Origin: Arthrobacter sp. UKPF54-2
GTDB taxonomy: Bacteria; Actinomycetota; Actinomycetes; Actinomycetales; Micrococcaceae
DNA length: 64,000 nt
Direction: 5' to 3'
Assembly: GCF_007858535.1 (NCBI RefSeq)
Contig: NZ_CP040174.1
Span: 372,001-436,000, forward strand
Part shown: positions 1 to 8,896 of the stretch, piece by piece
How the letters are laid out: each line of letters starts with the position of its first letter
How positions within the stretch are numbered: the first letter of the stretch is position 1
Notes under the pieces: generated by a model
What the model saw: only the letters and a program-made list of their open reading frames with translations
What the model was told of the DNA's origin: nothing
Databases searched by the model: none
Made by a program: the position numbers and the translations under genes

Positions 1-305
1 GACACTATTAGCACGTGCAGCTCACGGTCATTGAGTGCTTGGCTCAGCAGTGTTCCTTGGACGTCAGCGGCGCTCTGGAAGACTTCCGCCCGCAGCACTT
101 CTCTGAATCCATCCGTTGCCTGCCGAAGGTCCAAGTCGAAACGCACGGTGCGAGCACCATGAGGTCGGGCATCCCAGCTGTTCTGAGCAGTCTCTCGTAC
201 CAGCACCGTCAGAGGGTCAAGCGAGGGTCGGCCTAATAGCTTGTAGAAACCCTCCGCGGACAGGCCACCGCTCGGGGGGAGTCGCTCGGGGATCCATTCA
301 AGCAT
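1..305 (-). CDS. GHKL/HSP90-like ATPase (partial, N-terminus only)
   Basis: This is the N-terminal part (about 101 residues) of a minus-strand gene that runs off the left edge. The ATG at 305 lies inside the end of the preceding nuclease gene, overlapping it by 8 bp, so the two are probably translationally coupled. Residues 36-47 read VRETAQNSWDAR, which fits the N-box of Bergerat-fold (GHKL) ATPases, E-x3-N-x2-DA, where the Asn binds Mg-ATP. Families of this kind (MutL/MORC-like ATPases) are known partners of Z1 and DUF4420 proteins in predicted restriction systems. The partner role is an inference from context, because the rest of the protein lies outside the window. Confidence 0.72.
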   Translation of the reverse strand, partial: MLEWIPERLPPSGGLSAEGFYKLLGRPSLDPLTVLVRETAQNSWDARPHGARTVRFDLDLRQATDGFREVLRAEVFQSAADVQGTLLSQALNDRELHVLIV

Positions 306-1311
306 CAGTGGTTCCTCCCGCCAGGCACATATAGAGGGCATCGAGCTGGGTCTGCGAAAGCGAGGCGTTCAACTGCCCCGCCAAGTCGATGACGTAGCTG
401 ATTTGCTCCACTCCATCAGGGACTTGAGCTTGGGCAAACTTCCCAGGAACAATCCGGGGGAACGCTGGTTCCGTCACGTCAAAAGTGTGTTCAGTCGAGA
501 TGCTGAGAGTGTATGCCCCGTAAATGTCCTCGAAGCCGGCTCGGTACCCTGCCCTCAGCAGAAGAAGTTCAAATTCAAGCGGATCGACATTGAGTGCTTT
601 GATCCGACGAACTGCCTTTGGCAGCGAGTCGCCCTCGGGGGCGAGTAAGAACTTGAAAAGGCTCAAATAGAGCGTGCTGTTGCTCGGTTCGTTGAGCTGT
701 TCGACACTACTGATTTTGGTTCGATGTCCCTCGCGGGCGAGGGAGGCCTTGACTTCCAAGGCATGCCCACTCACTCTGAAGTCGTGTTGTGATTTAGAAG
801 GCCCGGACCAGACAGCCAATCCTCGCGCGCGGTCCCGAGACAGGATTCGCTCCAACGTAAGCAATTCCGCAAGCAGCCCAGCGGCCTGCGGAAGCGTCAG
901 CAATCCGGACAATTTCGTCCGCGCAAAAAGCTCTCTCCAATGTTCGACATGGTCTGTCAAAACCCCTGCACAGGGTCCGGAGGATGGCAGACGTCGGACC
1001 AAGTCGCGAACAAAAATGATGAAAACGTCGTTCAGATCCGAGTCGACACATGTGACAGATGCATACGACTTTCCTTTGACAAGAGTTCGCTCCAAACGAA
1101 TGGCTGCGCCGCCCAACTGGTCCGCGAACGCCTCACCACTGAGCAGCGGAACAAGCACCGTGAACTGCCCCGCCGGATTGGCTGCAGCGATGAGCGGGCC
1201 AGCCTCGATAGCTGGCCCCAACGTGTGCATATAGAGCTCGGCCGAGCCTTGAACGGCTAAGGAGTGGACCACGTTCCAGATTGACTCAAAGGAATACTGG
1301 CTAGCCGTCAA
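298..1311 (-). CDS. PD-(D/E)XK motif protein (DUF4420 family)
   Basis: The product is 337 aa, close to the usual DUF4420 length. The likely catalytic core is around residues 177-188: Asp177, then E-V-K at 186-188, in the context HDFRVSGHALEVKAS, which is the D...ExK signature of PD-(D/E)XK nucleases. DUF4420 proteins are predicted restriction endonucleases. The gene overlaps the Z1 gene upstream by 11 bp and the GHKL ATPase downstream by 8 bp, so the three form a tightly coupled minus-strand operon. It probably supplies the DNA-cutting activity of that ATPase-driven module. Base composition is lower in GC than most of the window, consistent with transfer. Confidence 0.82.
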   Translation of the reverse strand: MTASQYSFESIWNVVHSLAVQGSAELYMHTLGPAIEAGPLIAAANPAGQFTVLVPLLSGEAFADQLGGAAIRLERTLVKGKSYASVTCVDSDLNDVFIIFVRDLVRRLPSSGPCAGVLTDHVEHWRELFARTKLSGLLTLPQAAGLLAELLTLERILSRDRARGLAVWSGPSKSQHDFRVSGHALEVKASLAREGHRTKISSVEQLNEPSNSTLYLSLFKFLLAPEGDSLPKAVRRIKALNVDPLEFELLLLRAGYRAGFEDIYGAYTLSISTEHTFDVTEPAFPRIVPGKFAQAQVPDGVEQISYVIDLAGQLNASLSQTQLDALYMCLAGGTTDA

Positions 1312-3964
1312 GAGACACCTGATTCAGGGTGTTCTCGGTATCAACGTACACATCTTCATCAACGTCCTCGTCCGACGTCGCGGTGATGGTGCTGCTGTCC
1401 AGCTTGCCCAAGTCAACGTGCATCATGTCCTTTGGCTCAGAGCCAGGAGCTGCGGCGGGCAGGCACATCGCCAAGCCGACGAGCGGACCAACCGCATCCA
1501 GCTGAACCCTCTTTTCGCCCTTTCCGTTGGTTTCTGGATTAGCGCCCTCGGACGTCGATGCGGGTTTCGAGTTCGGCGCGATCGGGTATATCAGCAGCAG
1601 AGGCGTGCCGCATTCGTTTCGGGCTTTTACGATGGCTGAAGTGGACGATGGATGACGATCCAGGTCCAGAGTGAAGTCCGACGTCGACGTGATCGCCTTG
1701 AGGTAGGCAGGACTGTCTTCCCAGTCCTCCCGAGCACCCACGACGACGCGTGAACGCCCGATCGGGTGGAAGGGGCGCACAAGTCCCATGCTGACGTCGT
1801 CGTAGTCGGGATGCGGCGTGTCCCGAGAGACCACGGCTACATTCCACGAAACGAGCCTCCCGAATTCGACCTGGCGCCGGACGTATTCGGTCAGCAGGTT
1901 CCCACCCATTTCCGAAGACGAGTGGAACGAGTACTGGCTCAAGAAACTCAACACACCCTCCGCCGAGACATCCTTGAGCAGGAGAGAGCCTGGGTGCATG
2001 GTGTCCGCCGTGGCTTTGCCAGCGTTATCCGATATCAGTCGCGTGGCCGCTGCCCAGTTCGCATCAACGACCTTACTGACTTTGTGATCGAACATGATTG
2101 TCTGCGGCCGTGCGGAACTGAACGACGCCGTAACCGGGACCGCGTACTGCATTTTCAGTTTGGAGGTGATCTGCATCTTGGGATGCAGCAGCAGTCTCAC
2201 AGCCAGCTCACCGGGGGTCAGCCCGTCCTGAGCATATCGAGCTATGTCCTCTCGTATGGATGATTCGATCTCTGACAGGAAACGGAAATCGTTGGCCAAC
2301 GAGGCGGTGGTCCACACTCGCGGGAGGTCTGCGTAGCCAGTTCGATAGCCAAACCAACGGCCCATTTGGAGCGCCGAATCGTACATCGATGAGCTTCGCA
2401 GGAAGAACGACGAGATCAGTCCTTCCAAGGTCAGCCCGCGAGACAAGGTATTCCCGCCCACAGCGATGACCGTAGCAGGCTCGTCCGTATAGATGAGACG
2501 GTCATCCGAAAAACTATTATCAGCCAGCACTTGGATCTTCGCCAGGACCGACGGCACAGCCTCGGACATCTCTTGGAAACTAATCGGAGACAGTTCATGC
2601 CGCTCCGCTGGCTCGGCCAATGTTTCAAACTCCCATTGTTGACGCCATCCGTCCATGTCACCTGCCAACCACTCCTGGGAAAGGACCTTCAGGTGCTTTC
2701 TAATGACCGGGACAAAGTCCAGCTGCGGCTGCACCCGCATCGTAGTGTGGACGAGCATGCTGGAGTGTTCATCCACGCCTGCGCGGGCTCGTCGTGCAGC
2801 TGTGGCCATGATGAACCACCTGATGGCGTCACCAAGAGCCGGTGAAACTTTCGCCGGCGGGGACTTCTTAGCTGTCACAACGTATCCCTTGGCCTCGGCT
2901 TCCGGCACAAAACGGATCATGTCGTGGCCTGCCGCCGCGGTCAGGTCCTCGTCCTCAGAGATCGGAGTGCCGAAGAGTTCCTCGGCGCCAAAATAGTCCT
3001 TCGGCTTGGGGAGCGGATAAATGAAATCGCGGGGGTAGATCCCCTCGGAGTCCTTCGGGTTGGCGAGGACATTCGCAAAGGGTGTGGCGGTGTATCCCAG
3101 ATATGTCACCTTTGGGAAATTCAGAAGCGACTTCAACTTCGCGTGAATGGCCGACGAATTGAGTTCGGATCCGGGCGCCATTGTATTGGCTGTGTTGATG
3201 CTCGCCTGATCTGCTTCATCGTCAATGATCAAGATAGGGCAATTGTTGAGCGCCCCATGCTCCTGGGCTGTTTCCAACCAATTGACGAGGTTTGTGAGGC
3301 GCGAGACGTTCTTCTTCACCACTGCCAGGAGCTTGAGCTCGCTCCCGGCTACTAGCGGCAATGCCATCACGGGGTTGCCGAAATCGGCTTCCTCGGTAGT
3401 CAGCCCGACCCAGTTGATCGGGTTGATGTCGACGATTTGTTGTTCTAAGCGAAGCTGAGTCTGGCGTCGGAGCGAGTTATGCACCCCCGACAAGACGATG
3501 AACAGCCGGTATCCAGCATCGGCGGCCTTGGCTATCGTTGCCGTGAAGTTCGCGGTTTTACCAGACTGGACGTAGCCGAGAACGAGGCCGCGTTTGGCGA
3601 ACCGGTGGTCGGCCGGGTTGCCGAGCCGTGCCACGACCGCTGTGGACGTATCGTCCAGGGACGGCACGGCATCTTTCCATTTGGGCTGGGACAGAAGGTC
3701 ATCACGCAACTTCGGCCAGAACTTGTCCCGGGCTTGAGGGCCGAAGTACCAAGGGGCCATGTTTGCCGGTTCGAGAACTCCTTCCTCGTCCTTCTTGAGG
3801 ACCTCCTTAAGAATTTCGAAGTAGCGGCCTTCCACTTCATCCAGCACGAGTGCATCCACGCCCATGACTGCCAAGCTGTTCTTGGCATCTTGAACCGTAT
3901 TGCCAGTTGCGACGATCACAGTCAACTGCTTCAGGCACGCTTCATGCTTGTCGGTCCACTCCAT
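1301..3964 (-). CDS. Z1 domain-containing ATPase/helicase-like protein
   Basis: The product is 887 aa. A Walker A motif lies at about 130-137 (GYVQSGKT) and a Walker B-like IIDDEAD at about 246-252. Further superfamily-2-like motifs follow: LGYTATPFAN, then a conserved GGNTLSRGLTLEG segment and QMGRWFGYR. This matches the Z1 family, P-loop ATPases found almost only in predicted restriction systems with DUF4420 nucleases, GHKL ATPases and C5 methylases. The start at 3964 has a GAGGA ribosome site 8 nt upstream. It is the first gene of the minus-strand operon and is divergent from the Dcm-like methylase. It probably couples ATP hydrolysis to DNA translocation or complex assembly (inference). 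Confidence 0.88.
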   Translation of the reverse strand: MEWTDKHEACLKQLTVIVATGNTVQDAKNSLAVMGVDALVLDEVEGRYFEILKEVLKKDEEGVLEPANMAPWYFGPQARDKFWPKLRDDLLSQPKWKDAVPSLDDTSTAVVARLGNPADHRFAKRGLVLGYVQSGKTANFTATIAKAADAGYRLFIVLSGVHNSLRRQTQLRLEQQIVDINPINWVGLTTEEADFGNPVMALPLVAGSELKLLAVVKKNVSRLTNLVNWLETAQEHGALNNCPILIIDDEADQASINTANTMAPGSELNSSAIHAKLKSLLNFPKVTYLGYTATPFANVLANPKDSEGIYPRDFIYPLPKPKDYFGAEELFGTPISEDEDLTAAAGHDMIRFVPEAEAKGYVVTAKKSPPAKVSPALGDAIRWFIMATAARRARAGVDEHSSMLVHTTMRVQPQLDFVPVIRKHLKVLSQEWLAGDMDGWRQQWEFETLAEPAERHELSPISFQEMSEAVPSVLAKIQVLADNSFSDDRLIYTDEPATVIAVGGNTLSRGLTLEGLISSFFLRSSSMYDSALQMGRWFGYRTGYADLPRVWTTASLANDFRFLSEIESSIREDIARYAQDGLTPGELAVRLLLHPKMQITSKLKMQYAVPVTASFSSARPQTIMFDHKVSKVVDANWAAATRLISDNAGKATADTMHPGSLLLKDVSAEGVLSFLSQYSFHSSSEMGGNLLTEYVRRQVEFGRLVSWNVAVVSRDTPHPDYDDVSMGLVRPFHPIGRSRVVVGAREDWEDSPAYLKAITSTSDFTLDLDRHPSSTSAIVKARNECGTPLLLIYPIAPNSKPASTSEGANPETNGKGEKRVQLDAVGPLVGLAMCLPAAAPGSEPKDMMHVDLGKLDSSTITATSDEDVDEDVYVDTENTLNQVSLDG

Positions 3965-4568
3965 CGTTCATTCCTCACCGTCGGTTCTGCGTACACGGAC
4001 AGCCCCAATCCTGACGGTGCCCACCGACAATATACATAACGCCTATGGGCTGCCGACCGCGGTAGCCGGTTTAGACACGCGCTCACTACTGCTGTCCTAG
4101 GTATGGCGGCGCTAGACGCAAGGCGGGGAAGAACAACTCAGGCTAAAACTCGCTTATTCAAATATGAGGCCTTGATTCAGGACCGAGAAAACGGTTGATG
4201 AGGAGTTCAAAACAGGTTCCAAGTCCTGCGCGGCTGTTGCGACCTCGGAGTCGTTCGCTACCGCCTGCGGCTTGCCCTGAACAAGCGTGCCCCCGGACTT
4301 TCCCACGCAAGACCCGGCAGGGACTTCATAGCTTAGACACCCGACTATGGCCTCCGGGCTGCGGCCTGCAACTGCCTCGCGCGGGGCCTGCAGTTGGGCG
4401 CATCACCGGAGACTCTTGCATGTCGGGGGTCCATGGCAGTCTTGTTCCACCTCGGATCCGGCGAACCTGGCAGGCGCCGGTCTACTGACTATCTGGCAAC
4501 GGCGCGGCGTTGCCTCGCTGGGTCATTTGTAGGACAGAATGTCAGGTGAACAACCCAGTTAGGACAAG
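3965..4568. other. Divergent intergenic region of the restriction locus
   Basis: About 600 bp separate the Z1 operon from the methylase gene and must hold both promoters. I see no convincing gene: the longest plus-strand frame (4195-4488) has an Arg/Pro-rich translation typical of a non-coding frame. The 7-mer TAGGACA occurs three times (4093-4099 on the minus strand, 4530-4536 and 4560-4566 on the plus strand). A weak 7-bp stem (CAACTGC at 4369-4375 with GCAGTTG at 4390-4396) is the only other structure noted. Confidence 0.5.
4527..4566 (+). promoter_or_regulatory. TAGGACA direct repeats before the methylase start
   Basis: TAGGACA occurs at 4530-4536 and again exactly 30 bp later at 4560-4566, the second copy covering the ribosome-binding region of the ATG at 4569. 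The first copy overlaps a small palindrome, GACA-gaa-TGTC (4533-4543). The spacing of about three helical turns suits a repressor binding twice on one face. The methylase has its own N-terminal HTH, and EcoRII-type methylases are known to autoregulate, so self-repression is a reasonable guess. The alternative is a remnant of an insertion-sequence end, because 4527-4542 matches 14 of 16 bases of the IS terminus at 55277-55292. Confidence 0.4.
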
Positions 4569-5816
4569 ATGGACAACGCAAATACTCTCCTCGCCCAGGC
4601 TCGTGCAAGGTACACTCAACGGCAGCTTGCAGACCAGCTGCAGGTCTCCCATCGGACCGTCGCCCGCTGGGAGAACGGCGAAACGCCCTGCCCCACAATG
4701 CTCGCGCCTGCGCTGAAGGAACTGCTCGGACTGCGGCCAGCCACGACCGCCCAAGATTTTACGTTTATCGATCTTTTCGCTGGCATCGGGGGCATACGCA
4801 AGGGTTTCGAAGCCCACGGCGGCCGCTGCGTCCTGACCAGCGAATGGAATAGCTACGCCCAGAAGACCTACTTGGCTAACTTTCCGGATGACCAAGAGGA
4901 TGCTCACACTTTTGTTGGTGACATCCAGCCCTTTCCGGCAAGCGAGGTGCCCGACCACGACGTCCTGCTCGGCGGATTCCCGTGCCAGCCGTTCTCCATC
5001 GCCGGCGTCAGCAAGAAGAACTCACTAGGCAGACTGCATGGCTTCGAAGACGCAACGCAAGGCACGCTTTTCTTCGACGTAGCCAGGATCATCGATGAAA
5101 AACGACCCGCCGCGTTCATGCTGGAGAACGTCAAGAATCTGAGGTCGCATGACAAGGGGCGAACTTTTGCCGTCATCATGGAAACTCTGCAGGAGGAACT
5201 CGGATACGAGGTCCACTTCAAGGTTATCGACGGTATTGGTTTTACCCCCCAGCACCGGGAACGGATCATAATCGTGGGCTTTCGCGAACCCACTGACTTC
5301 AGCTGGGATGATCTGGAACTGCCACCTGTGGGCCCGAAACTACACACGATTTTGCACCGGACGGACGGTTCGGAGCCGCTGCTTGAGTGGGACGGCGACC
5401 GCTACTTCGATCATGACAACCGTGAGGTTCAACCGAAGTTCACACTCACGCCAAAACTCTGGGCATACCTTCAGGCCTACGCGGCCAAGCACAAAGCCGC
5501 TGGAAACGGATTCGGGTTTGGGCTCGTTCACCCATCCGGAACGACCCGAACACTGTCAGCAAGGTACTACAAAGACGGCTCCGAAATTCTCGTGTCCCAG
5601 GAAGGAAACCGGCCCCGTCGACTAACCCCACGAGAATGCGCCCGCCTGATGGGCTATGACGATACTTTTCGGATTCCCGTCAGTGATACCCAGGCGTACA
5701 AGCAGTTCGGAAACAGTGTCGTGACGCCCGTGATGCGCGAAGTTGCGCGGATCATGACTCCGCACGTGCACCGAATCGTCGAAGCTTCGAAGGTAGACGA
5801 AAGCCTGTCCGCCTAA
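4569..5816 (+). CDS. Dcm-like DNA (cytosine-5-)-methyltransferase with N-terminal HTH
   Basis: The product is 415 aa. Residues about 3-52 form an XRE-type helix-turn-helix ([20 protein letters not shown]). The rest is a C5-cytosine methylase: motif [11 protein letters not shown] near 67, the catalytic PCQ of motif IV at 138-140 with Cys139, motif VI ENV at 186-188, and QHRERI (motif VIII). Stretches such as [18 protein letters not shown] and RYYKDG closely follow E. coli Dcm and M.EcoRII, so the expected product is C5-methylated CCWGG (inference from family). It is followed 94 bp downstream by the EcoRII-like endonuclease. The HTH could both help bind DNA and repress its own promoter. Confidence 0.92.
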   Translation: MDNANTLLAQARARYTQRQLADQLQVSHRTVARWENGETPCPTMLAPALKELLGLRPATTAQDFTFIDLFAGIGGIRKGFEAHGGRCVLTSEWNSYAQKTYLANFPDDQEDAHTFVGDIQPFPASEVPDHDVLLGGFPCQPFSIAGVSKKNSLGRLHGFEDATQGTLFFDVARIIDEKRPAAFMLENVKNLRSHDKGRTFAVIMETLQEELGYEVHFKVIDGIGFTPQHRERIIIVGFREPTDFSWDDLELPPVGPKLHTILHRTDGSEPLLEWDGDRYFDHDNREVQPKFTLTPKLWAYLQAYAAKHKAAGNGFGFGLVHPSGTTRTLSARYYKDGSEILVSQEGNRPRRLTPRECARLMGYDDTFRIPVSDTQAYKQFGNSVVTPVMREVARIMTPHVHRIVEASKVDESLSA

Positions 5817-5910
5817 CCCTGCTTCAGGCTGTGTCGTGGCGCAGGCTTCCGCCTGCGCCACGCTACATTGTCTGCGGTAGGCGAACATCAACTCTTCTAG
5901 GGGCAAGAGC

Positions 5911-7155
5911 GTGGATTTTGGCAATCTGGCTGATCACTTTGACGGTGTCGCAGCCAAGGTTCTCAGTGCCGTGGAAACTGTCGGGAGAAGTTCGAACCAG
6001 CACGAGCTTGACGGCGTGAAGGCGCTTCAGGAACTTTTCGGGAGACCGTCAGACAAGCTGACAGTGCCCACCCGGTTCCTCCGCGTCAGCGACGATAGCG
6101 ATGAATCGATGGCTGAGGACGGCACTCTGACCTACTATGACGCCAGAATAAACACTCCGAATCGGTCCGAGTATCGGCTCTACTACCCCGCGTCAGTGGA
6201 TGTAATGAGGACAGCCGAAGCCGGCGACATCGTCTTCATCGCCAAGCGCAAGGACGGCGGCGCGCTGTTCATAGTTGCGCCCGCTGGTTCTACAGTTGCC
6301 GCCCAACTCGACTGGCTCTTCGGGACAGCAGTCTTGGAACACTCTGGATTTTCCGTTCGGTCCGCCTTGGATAAAGACGGCCTTCCCCTGACAGCCATGT
6401 ACCTGCTCGACACACTCGGGATATCCGTAGAACCGTCCAACGACGACTGGCTAGATCGCGTGCTGGAACGGTTCGGGCCCAGGTTCCCTTCGTCGGCTGA
6501 GTTCGGAGCCTTTGCTCGTTCAACGCTCCCGGAACTGGACCCAGTCGATGACCCAGATTCTGTGCTCATGGCTTGGATGGAACGTGAAGAACTCCTATTC
6601 CGGACACTGGAGCGCCACCTCGCTGCCGACACTTTGGAAAGCCTCTACAGCGAAGGGCGAGTGGATTTGGACCGATTCATCGAAGTCTCCCTCTCCCTGC
6701 ACAATCGGCGAAAGAGCAGAGCGGGACGGGGCTTGGAAAACCACCTCATTGCGCTATTTGCCGCGTTACGCCTGCGCCACACGTTCAACCCGGTGACGGA
6801 GCAACGTATACGCCCGGACTTCATATTCCCCAGCATTGACGAGTACCGCAACCCTACATTTCCAGACGGCGATCTGACGATGCTGGGCGTCAAGACCAGT
6901 TGCAAGGACAGGTGGAGGCAGGTACTCAGCGAGGCCAGTCGGGTTCCCGATAAGCACTTACTGACGCTGGAAAGTCCGATCAGCGTCGCTCAGACGGACG
7001 AAATGCGCGATCACCGGATTCAACTTGTCATACCCCGCCCGCTGCACCAACCATTCAAACCTCAGCAGCAACAGTGGCTGATGAGTTTGGCAGACTTCGC
7101 AACGATGGCTGAGGAACGCGACCGGCGGGGCCCAGCGCAGCTATTGCTCATGTAG
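5911..7155 (+). CDS. EcoRII-like type II restriction endonuclease
   Basis: The product is 414 aa, close to the roughly 400 aa of EcoRII. The GTG at 5911 is preceded by AGGGG at a good distance. Residues about 45-140 resemble the EcoRII N-terminal effector domain (LTVPTRFLRVS..., ending near LDWLFG). The C-terminal catalytic domain starts near RRKSRAGRGLENH. It carries PDFIFPS with Asp303, then LTMLGVKTSCKDRWRQ with Lys328, then KHLLTLE. Together these are the EcoRII-C signature. EcoRII enzymes cut CCWGG and need a second unmethylated site as effector. The gene's partner is the preceding methylase. Its 3' end overlaps the convergent NrtR-like gene by 8 bp, where base composition changes sharply. 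Confidence 0.88.
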   Translation: MDFGNLADHFDGVAAKVLSAVETVGRSSNQHELDGVKALQELFGRPSDKLTVPTRFLRVSDDSDESMAEDGTLTYYDARINTPNRSEYRLYYPASVDVMRTAEAGDIVFIAKRKDGGALFIVAPAGSTVAAQLDWLFGTAVLEHSGFSVRSALDKDGLPLTAMYLLDTLGISVEPSNDDWLDRVLERFGPRFPSSAEFGAFARSTLPELDPVDDPDSVLMAWMEREELLFRTLERHLAADTLESLYSEGRVDLDRFIEVSLSLHNRRKSRAGRGLENHLIALFAALRLRHTFNPVTEQRIRPDFIFPSIDEYRNPTFPDGDLTMLGVKTSCKDRWRQVLSEASRVPDKHLLTLESPISVAQTDEMRDHRIQLVIPRPLHQPFKPQQQQWLMSLADFATMAEERDRRGPAQLLLM

Positions 7156-7843
7156 CCGCGGCTACTCTCTCACCTTCGAAGTTCCGCACCCACAGCCGCG
7201 ACGGCCTTCCCCGGGTTCCATCGGACATCTGCCCCGTCCCCTGCAGCTTCGGCTCCATGAACCGCCGGAACGTGTCCCGCATCAGCGTCGAGCCGGCCAC
7301 CACCTCGTGCAATTCCCGCAGGTCCTTCAGCGTGAAGGGCTCCGCCAGCAGCTCTCCCGGGTCCGGCGCCTCACGGTAGGCACCCCGCAGCCACTCCACC
7401 GCCTTCGCCACGATGTCCGCGTGGCCGTACGGCAGCCCGGCGATCAGCTCAGGTTCCCCTGTCACGGAGGCCAGCCGGACGCCGTCGGACTTTAGCGCCT
7501 GTTCCAAGGCCGCGAGCGGCACCACGTCCACGTGCGCCACGGACAGCACCCAGCCGCGGTCGTCGCGCGCCGGGTCGTCGAAGACCTGGAGCTGGCGCGG
7601 CACCCGCCCGGAGATCCCGGCCTTCTCCCGGAGGCAGCGCAGCACCGCGTCCGCCAGGGTCTCGCGCTCCCGCAGAAAGGTGCCGGGCAGGGCCCACCTT
7701 CCGTGCTGATGGTCCTCCGCGCGCCTCACCAGCAGCACGCAGACGGAAGCGTCCGCCACCGTCAGCACCGCCGTGTCCACTGCCACCGAGGGGCGCGGGT
7801 AGTCAAGCAGGGACGTTCCGGGGCCGTTCTGGGAATCCTTCAC
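7148..7843 (-). CDS. NrtR-like NUDIX transcriptional regulator
   Basis: The product is 231 aa. An N-terminal NUDIX fold (about 18-155) is followed by a C-terminal winged helix (about 165-225, FTLKDLRELHEVVAG...MRDTFRRFME). The NUDIX box is degenerate: the region around GTFLRERETLADAVLRCLREKAGI lacks the standard GX5EX7REUXEEXGU acidic cluster, as is typical of NrtR regulators that sense ADP-ribose without hydrolysing it. The start at 7843 is GTG. NrtR proteins repress NAD metabolism genes and release DNA on binding ADP-ribose. The gene is divergent from an ADP-ribose-related operon (ARPP-1, ADP-ribosylglycohydrolase), so control of those genes is likely. Confidence 0.82.
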   Translation of the reverse strand: MKDSQNGPGTSLLDYPRPSVAVDTAVLTVADASVCVLLVRRAEDHQHGRWALPGTFLRERETLADAVLRCLREKAGISGRVPRQLQVFDDPARDDRGWVLSVAHVDVVPLAALEQALKSDGVRLASVTGEPELIAGLPYGHADIVAKAVEWLRGAYREAPDPGELLAEPFTLKDLRELHEVVAGSTLMRDTFRRFMEPKLQGTGQMSDGTRGRPSRLWVRNFEGERVAAAT

Positions 7844-7863
7844 AGGGTTATTTATTTCAGTAT

Positions 7864-7907
7864 TGCGCTAAAGATGCAAGCCGTGCATACTGGAGGCAAT
7901 TAGCGCA
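7864..7907. promoter_or_regulatory. Nested inverted repeats, putative NrtR operator
   Basis: In the 93-bp gap between the regulator and the ARPP-1 gene, TGCGCTAA (7864-7871) is exactly inverted as TTAGCGCA (7900-7907). Inside this pair lies a second inverted repeat, ATGCA (7874-7878) with TGCAT (7884-7888). The position between a regulator and its likely target operon fits an operator read by the NrtR-like protein. No -10/-35 pair was clear enough to annotate. Confidence 0.5.
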
Positions 7908-7936
7908 GAAATGATCTAAATCAACCGGAGGTTCCC

Positions 7937-8896
7937 ATGCAAGTCCCCCAGCTCCACGTCGGCGCCGGCAGCACGCTCGGCCCGCTCAGTATCTTCCCCG
8001 TCTGGACCTCCGGTTCCGGCAACCTGGGCATCAGCACCGGCACCCACGCCGACGTCGCCGTCACCGAACTCGCCAGCGGCCCCCAGGTCGCCCGGCTCAC
8101 CGTCACCAACAACGGCCCGCACCCGGCCCTGCTGTTGGAAGGTGAGCTTCTCGAGGGCGGACAGCAGCACCGGACCTGCGCCCGCGACGTCGTCCTTGGC
8201 CCGGGCGAAACCCGTGACATCGACACCTTCTGCGTCGAGGCCGGCCGCTGGGAAGCCGGCCAGTCCAGCCACCGCCGGCAGGCGCGGCGCGCACCGCTGA
8301 ACGTCTGGTCCGAGCTGGCCAACGGCCTCGACGGCCGGCGCGGCGGCGACCGGCAGGGCCGGATCTGGGAGCGGGTCAGCCGCTTCGACGCGGCCCGCGG
8401 CGCCTCGGTGACCAGCTCCCTGCTGGACCACCTGGACCTATTCAAGGACAACGCGCACAACCGCTTCGACCCCACCGACGCACCCGCACCGCTGGAGGGC
8501 CAGCGCGGCGTCGTAATCGGTCTCGGCACGCAGCCGCTGCTCCTCGAAGTCTTTGGTACCGGCACGCTGTTCCGCCGGCACTACCGCCAGCTGATCGACT
8601 CCGCGCTGCTGGACCTCGAACTCCTCTCACCCCAGGTGCTGGCCTCCGGTCCCATGCCGGGCCAGCGGGCCCGCGACTTCGCCGCCCACATCCAGTCCAT
8701 GGACTTCGGCGCTTTCGACGGCGGCTCCGCGGCGGTCGAAGTCCGCAGCCACGGCGCACTCCGGAGCCGCAACGTCTCCCGCGCCGCCGGCCCCGTCTCC
8801 GCCGCGGGCATCGCCGTCGAGCTCCCCACCCGCCGCCCCCAGCTGGCCCACCTGACCGGCTGGAACACCCACCACCCCCTGATGGAGCTGGCATGA
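7937..8896 (+). CDS. ARPP-1 family (DUF6569-like) domain protein
   Basis: The product is 319 aa with a GGAGG ribosome site before the ATG. It is a mostly beta-rich protein with conserved segments LTVTNNGPHPALLLEGELLEGG and VLGPGETRDIDTFCVEAGRW, which I recognise as the ARPP-1 family (a protein associated with ADP-ribosylglycohydrolase and rhodanese-phosphatase domains). No catalytic residues are known to me. It overlaps the downstream ADP-ribosylglycohydrolase-phosphatase gene by an ATGA junction, exactly the association that gave the family its name. A role in handling ADP-ribosylated or NAD-derived substrates is inferred from context. Confidence 0.7.
   Translation: MQVPQLHVGAGSTLGPLSIFPVWTSGSGNLGISTGTHADVAVTELASGPQVARLTVTNNGPHPALLLEGELLEGGQQHRTCARDVVLGPGETRDIDTFCVEAGRWEAGQSSHRRQARRAPLNVWSELANGLDGRRGGDRQGRIWERVSRFDAARGASVTSSLLDHLDLFKDNAHNRFDPTDAPAPLEGQRGVVIGLGTQPLLLEVFGTGTLFRRHYRQLIDSALLDLELLSPQVLASGPMPGQRARDFAAHIQSMDFGAFDGGSAAVEVRSHGALRSRNVSRAAGPVSAAGIAVELPTRRPQLAHLTGWNTHHPLMELA

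Noticed and set aside
4195..4488. A 97-aa plus-strand frame in the restriction-locus intergenic region
   Set aside because: No ribosome site, composition unlike the neighbouring genes, and no recognisable motif.
4093..4542. A possible small insertion element bounded by TAGGACA motifs
   Set aside because: The motifs point outwards in the wrong order (TGTCCTA on the left, TAGGACA on the right) relative to the IS1249-like ends, and there is no target duplication.
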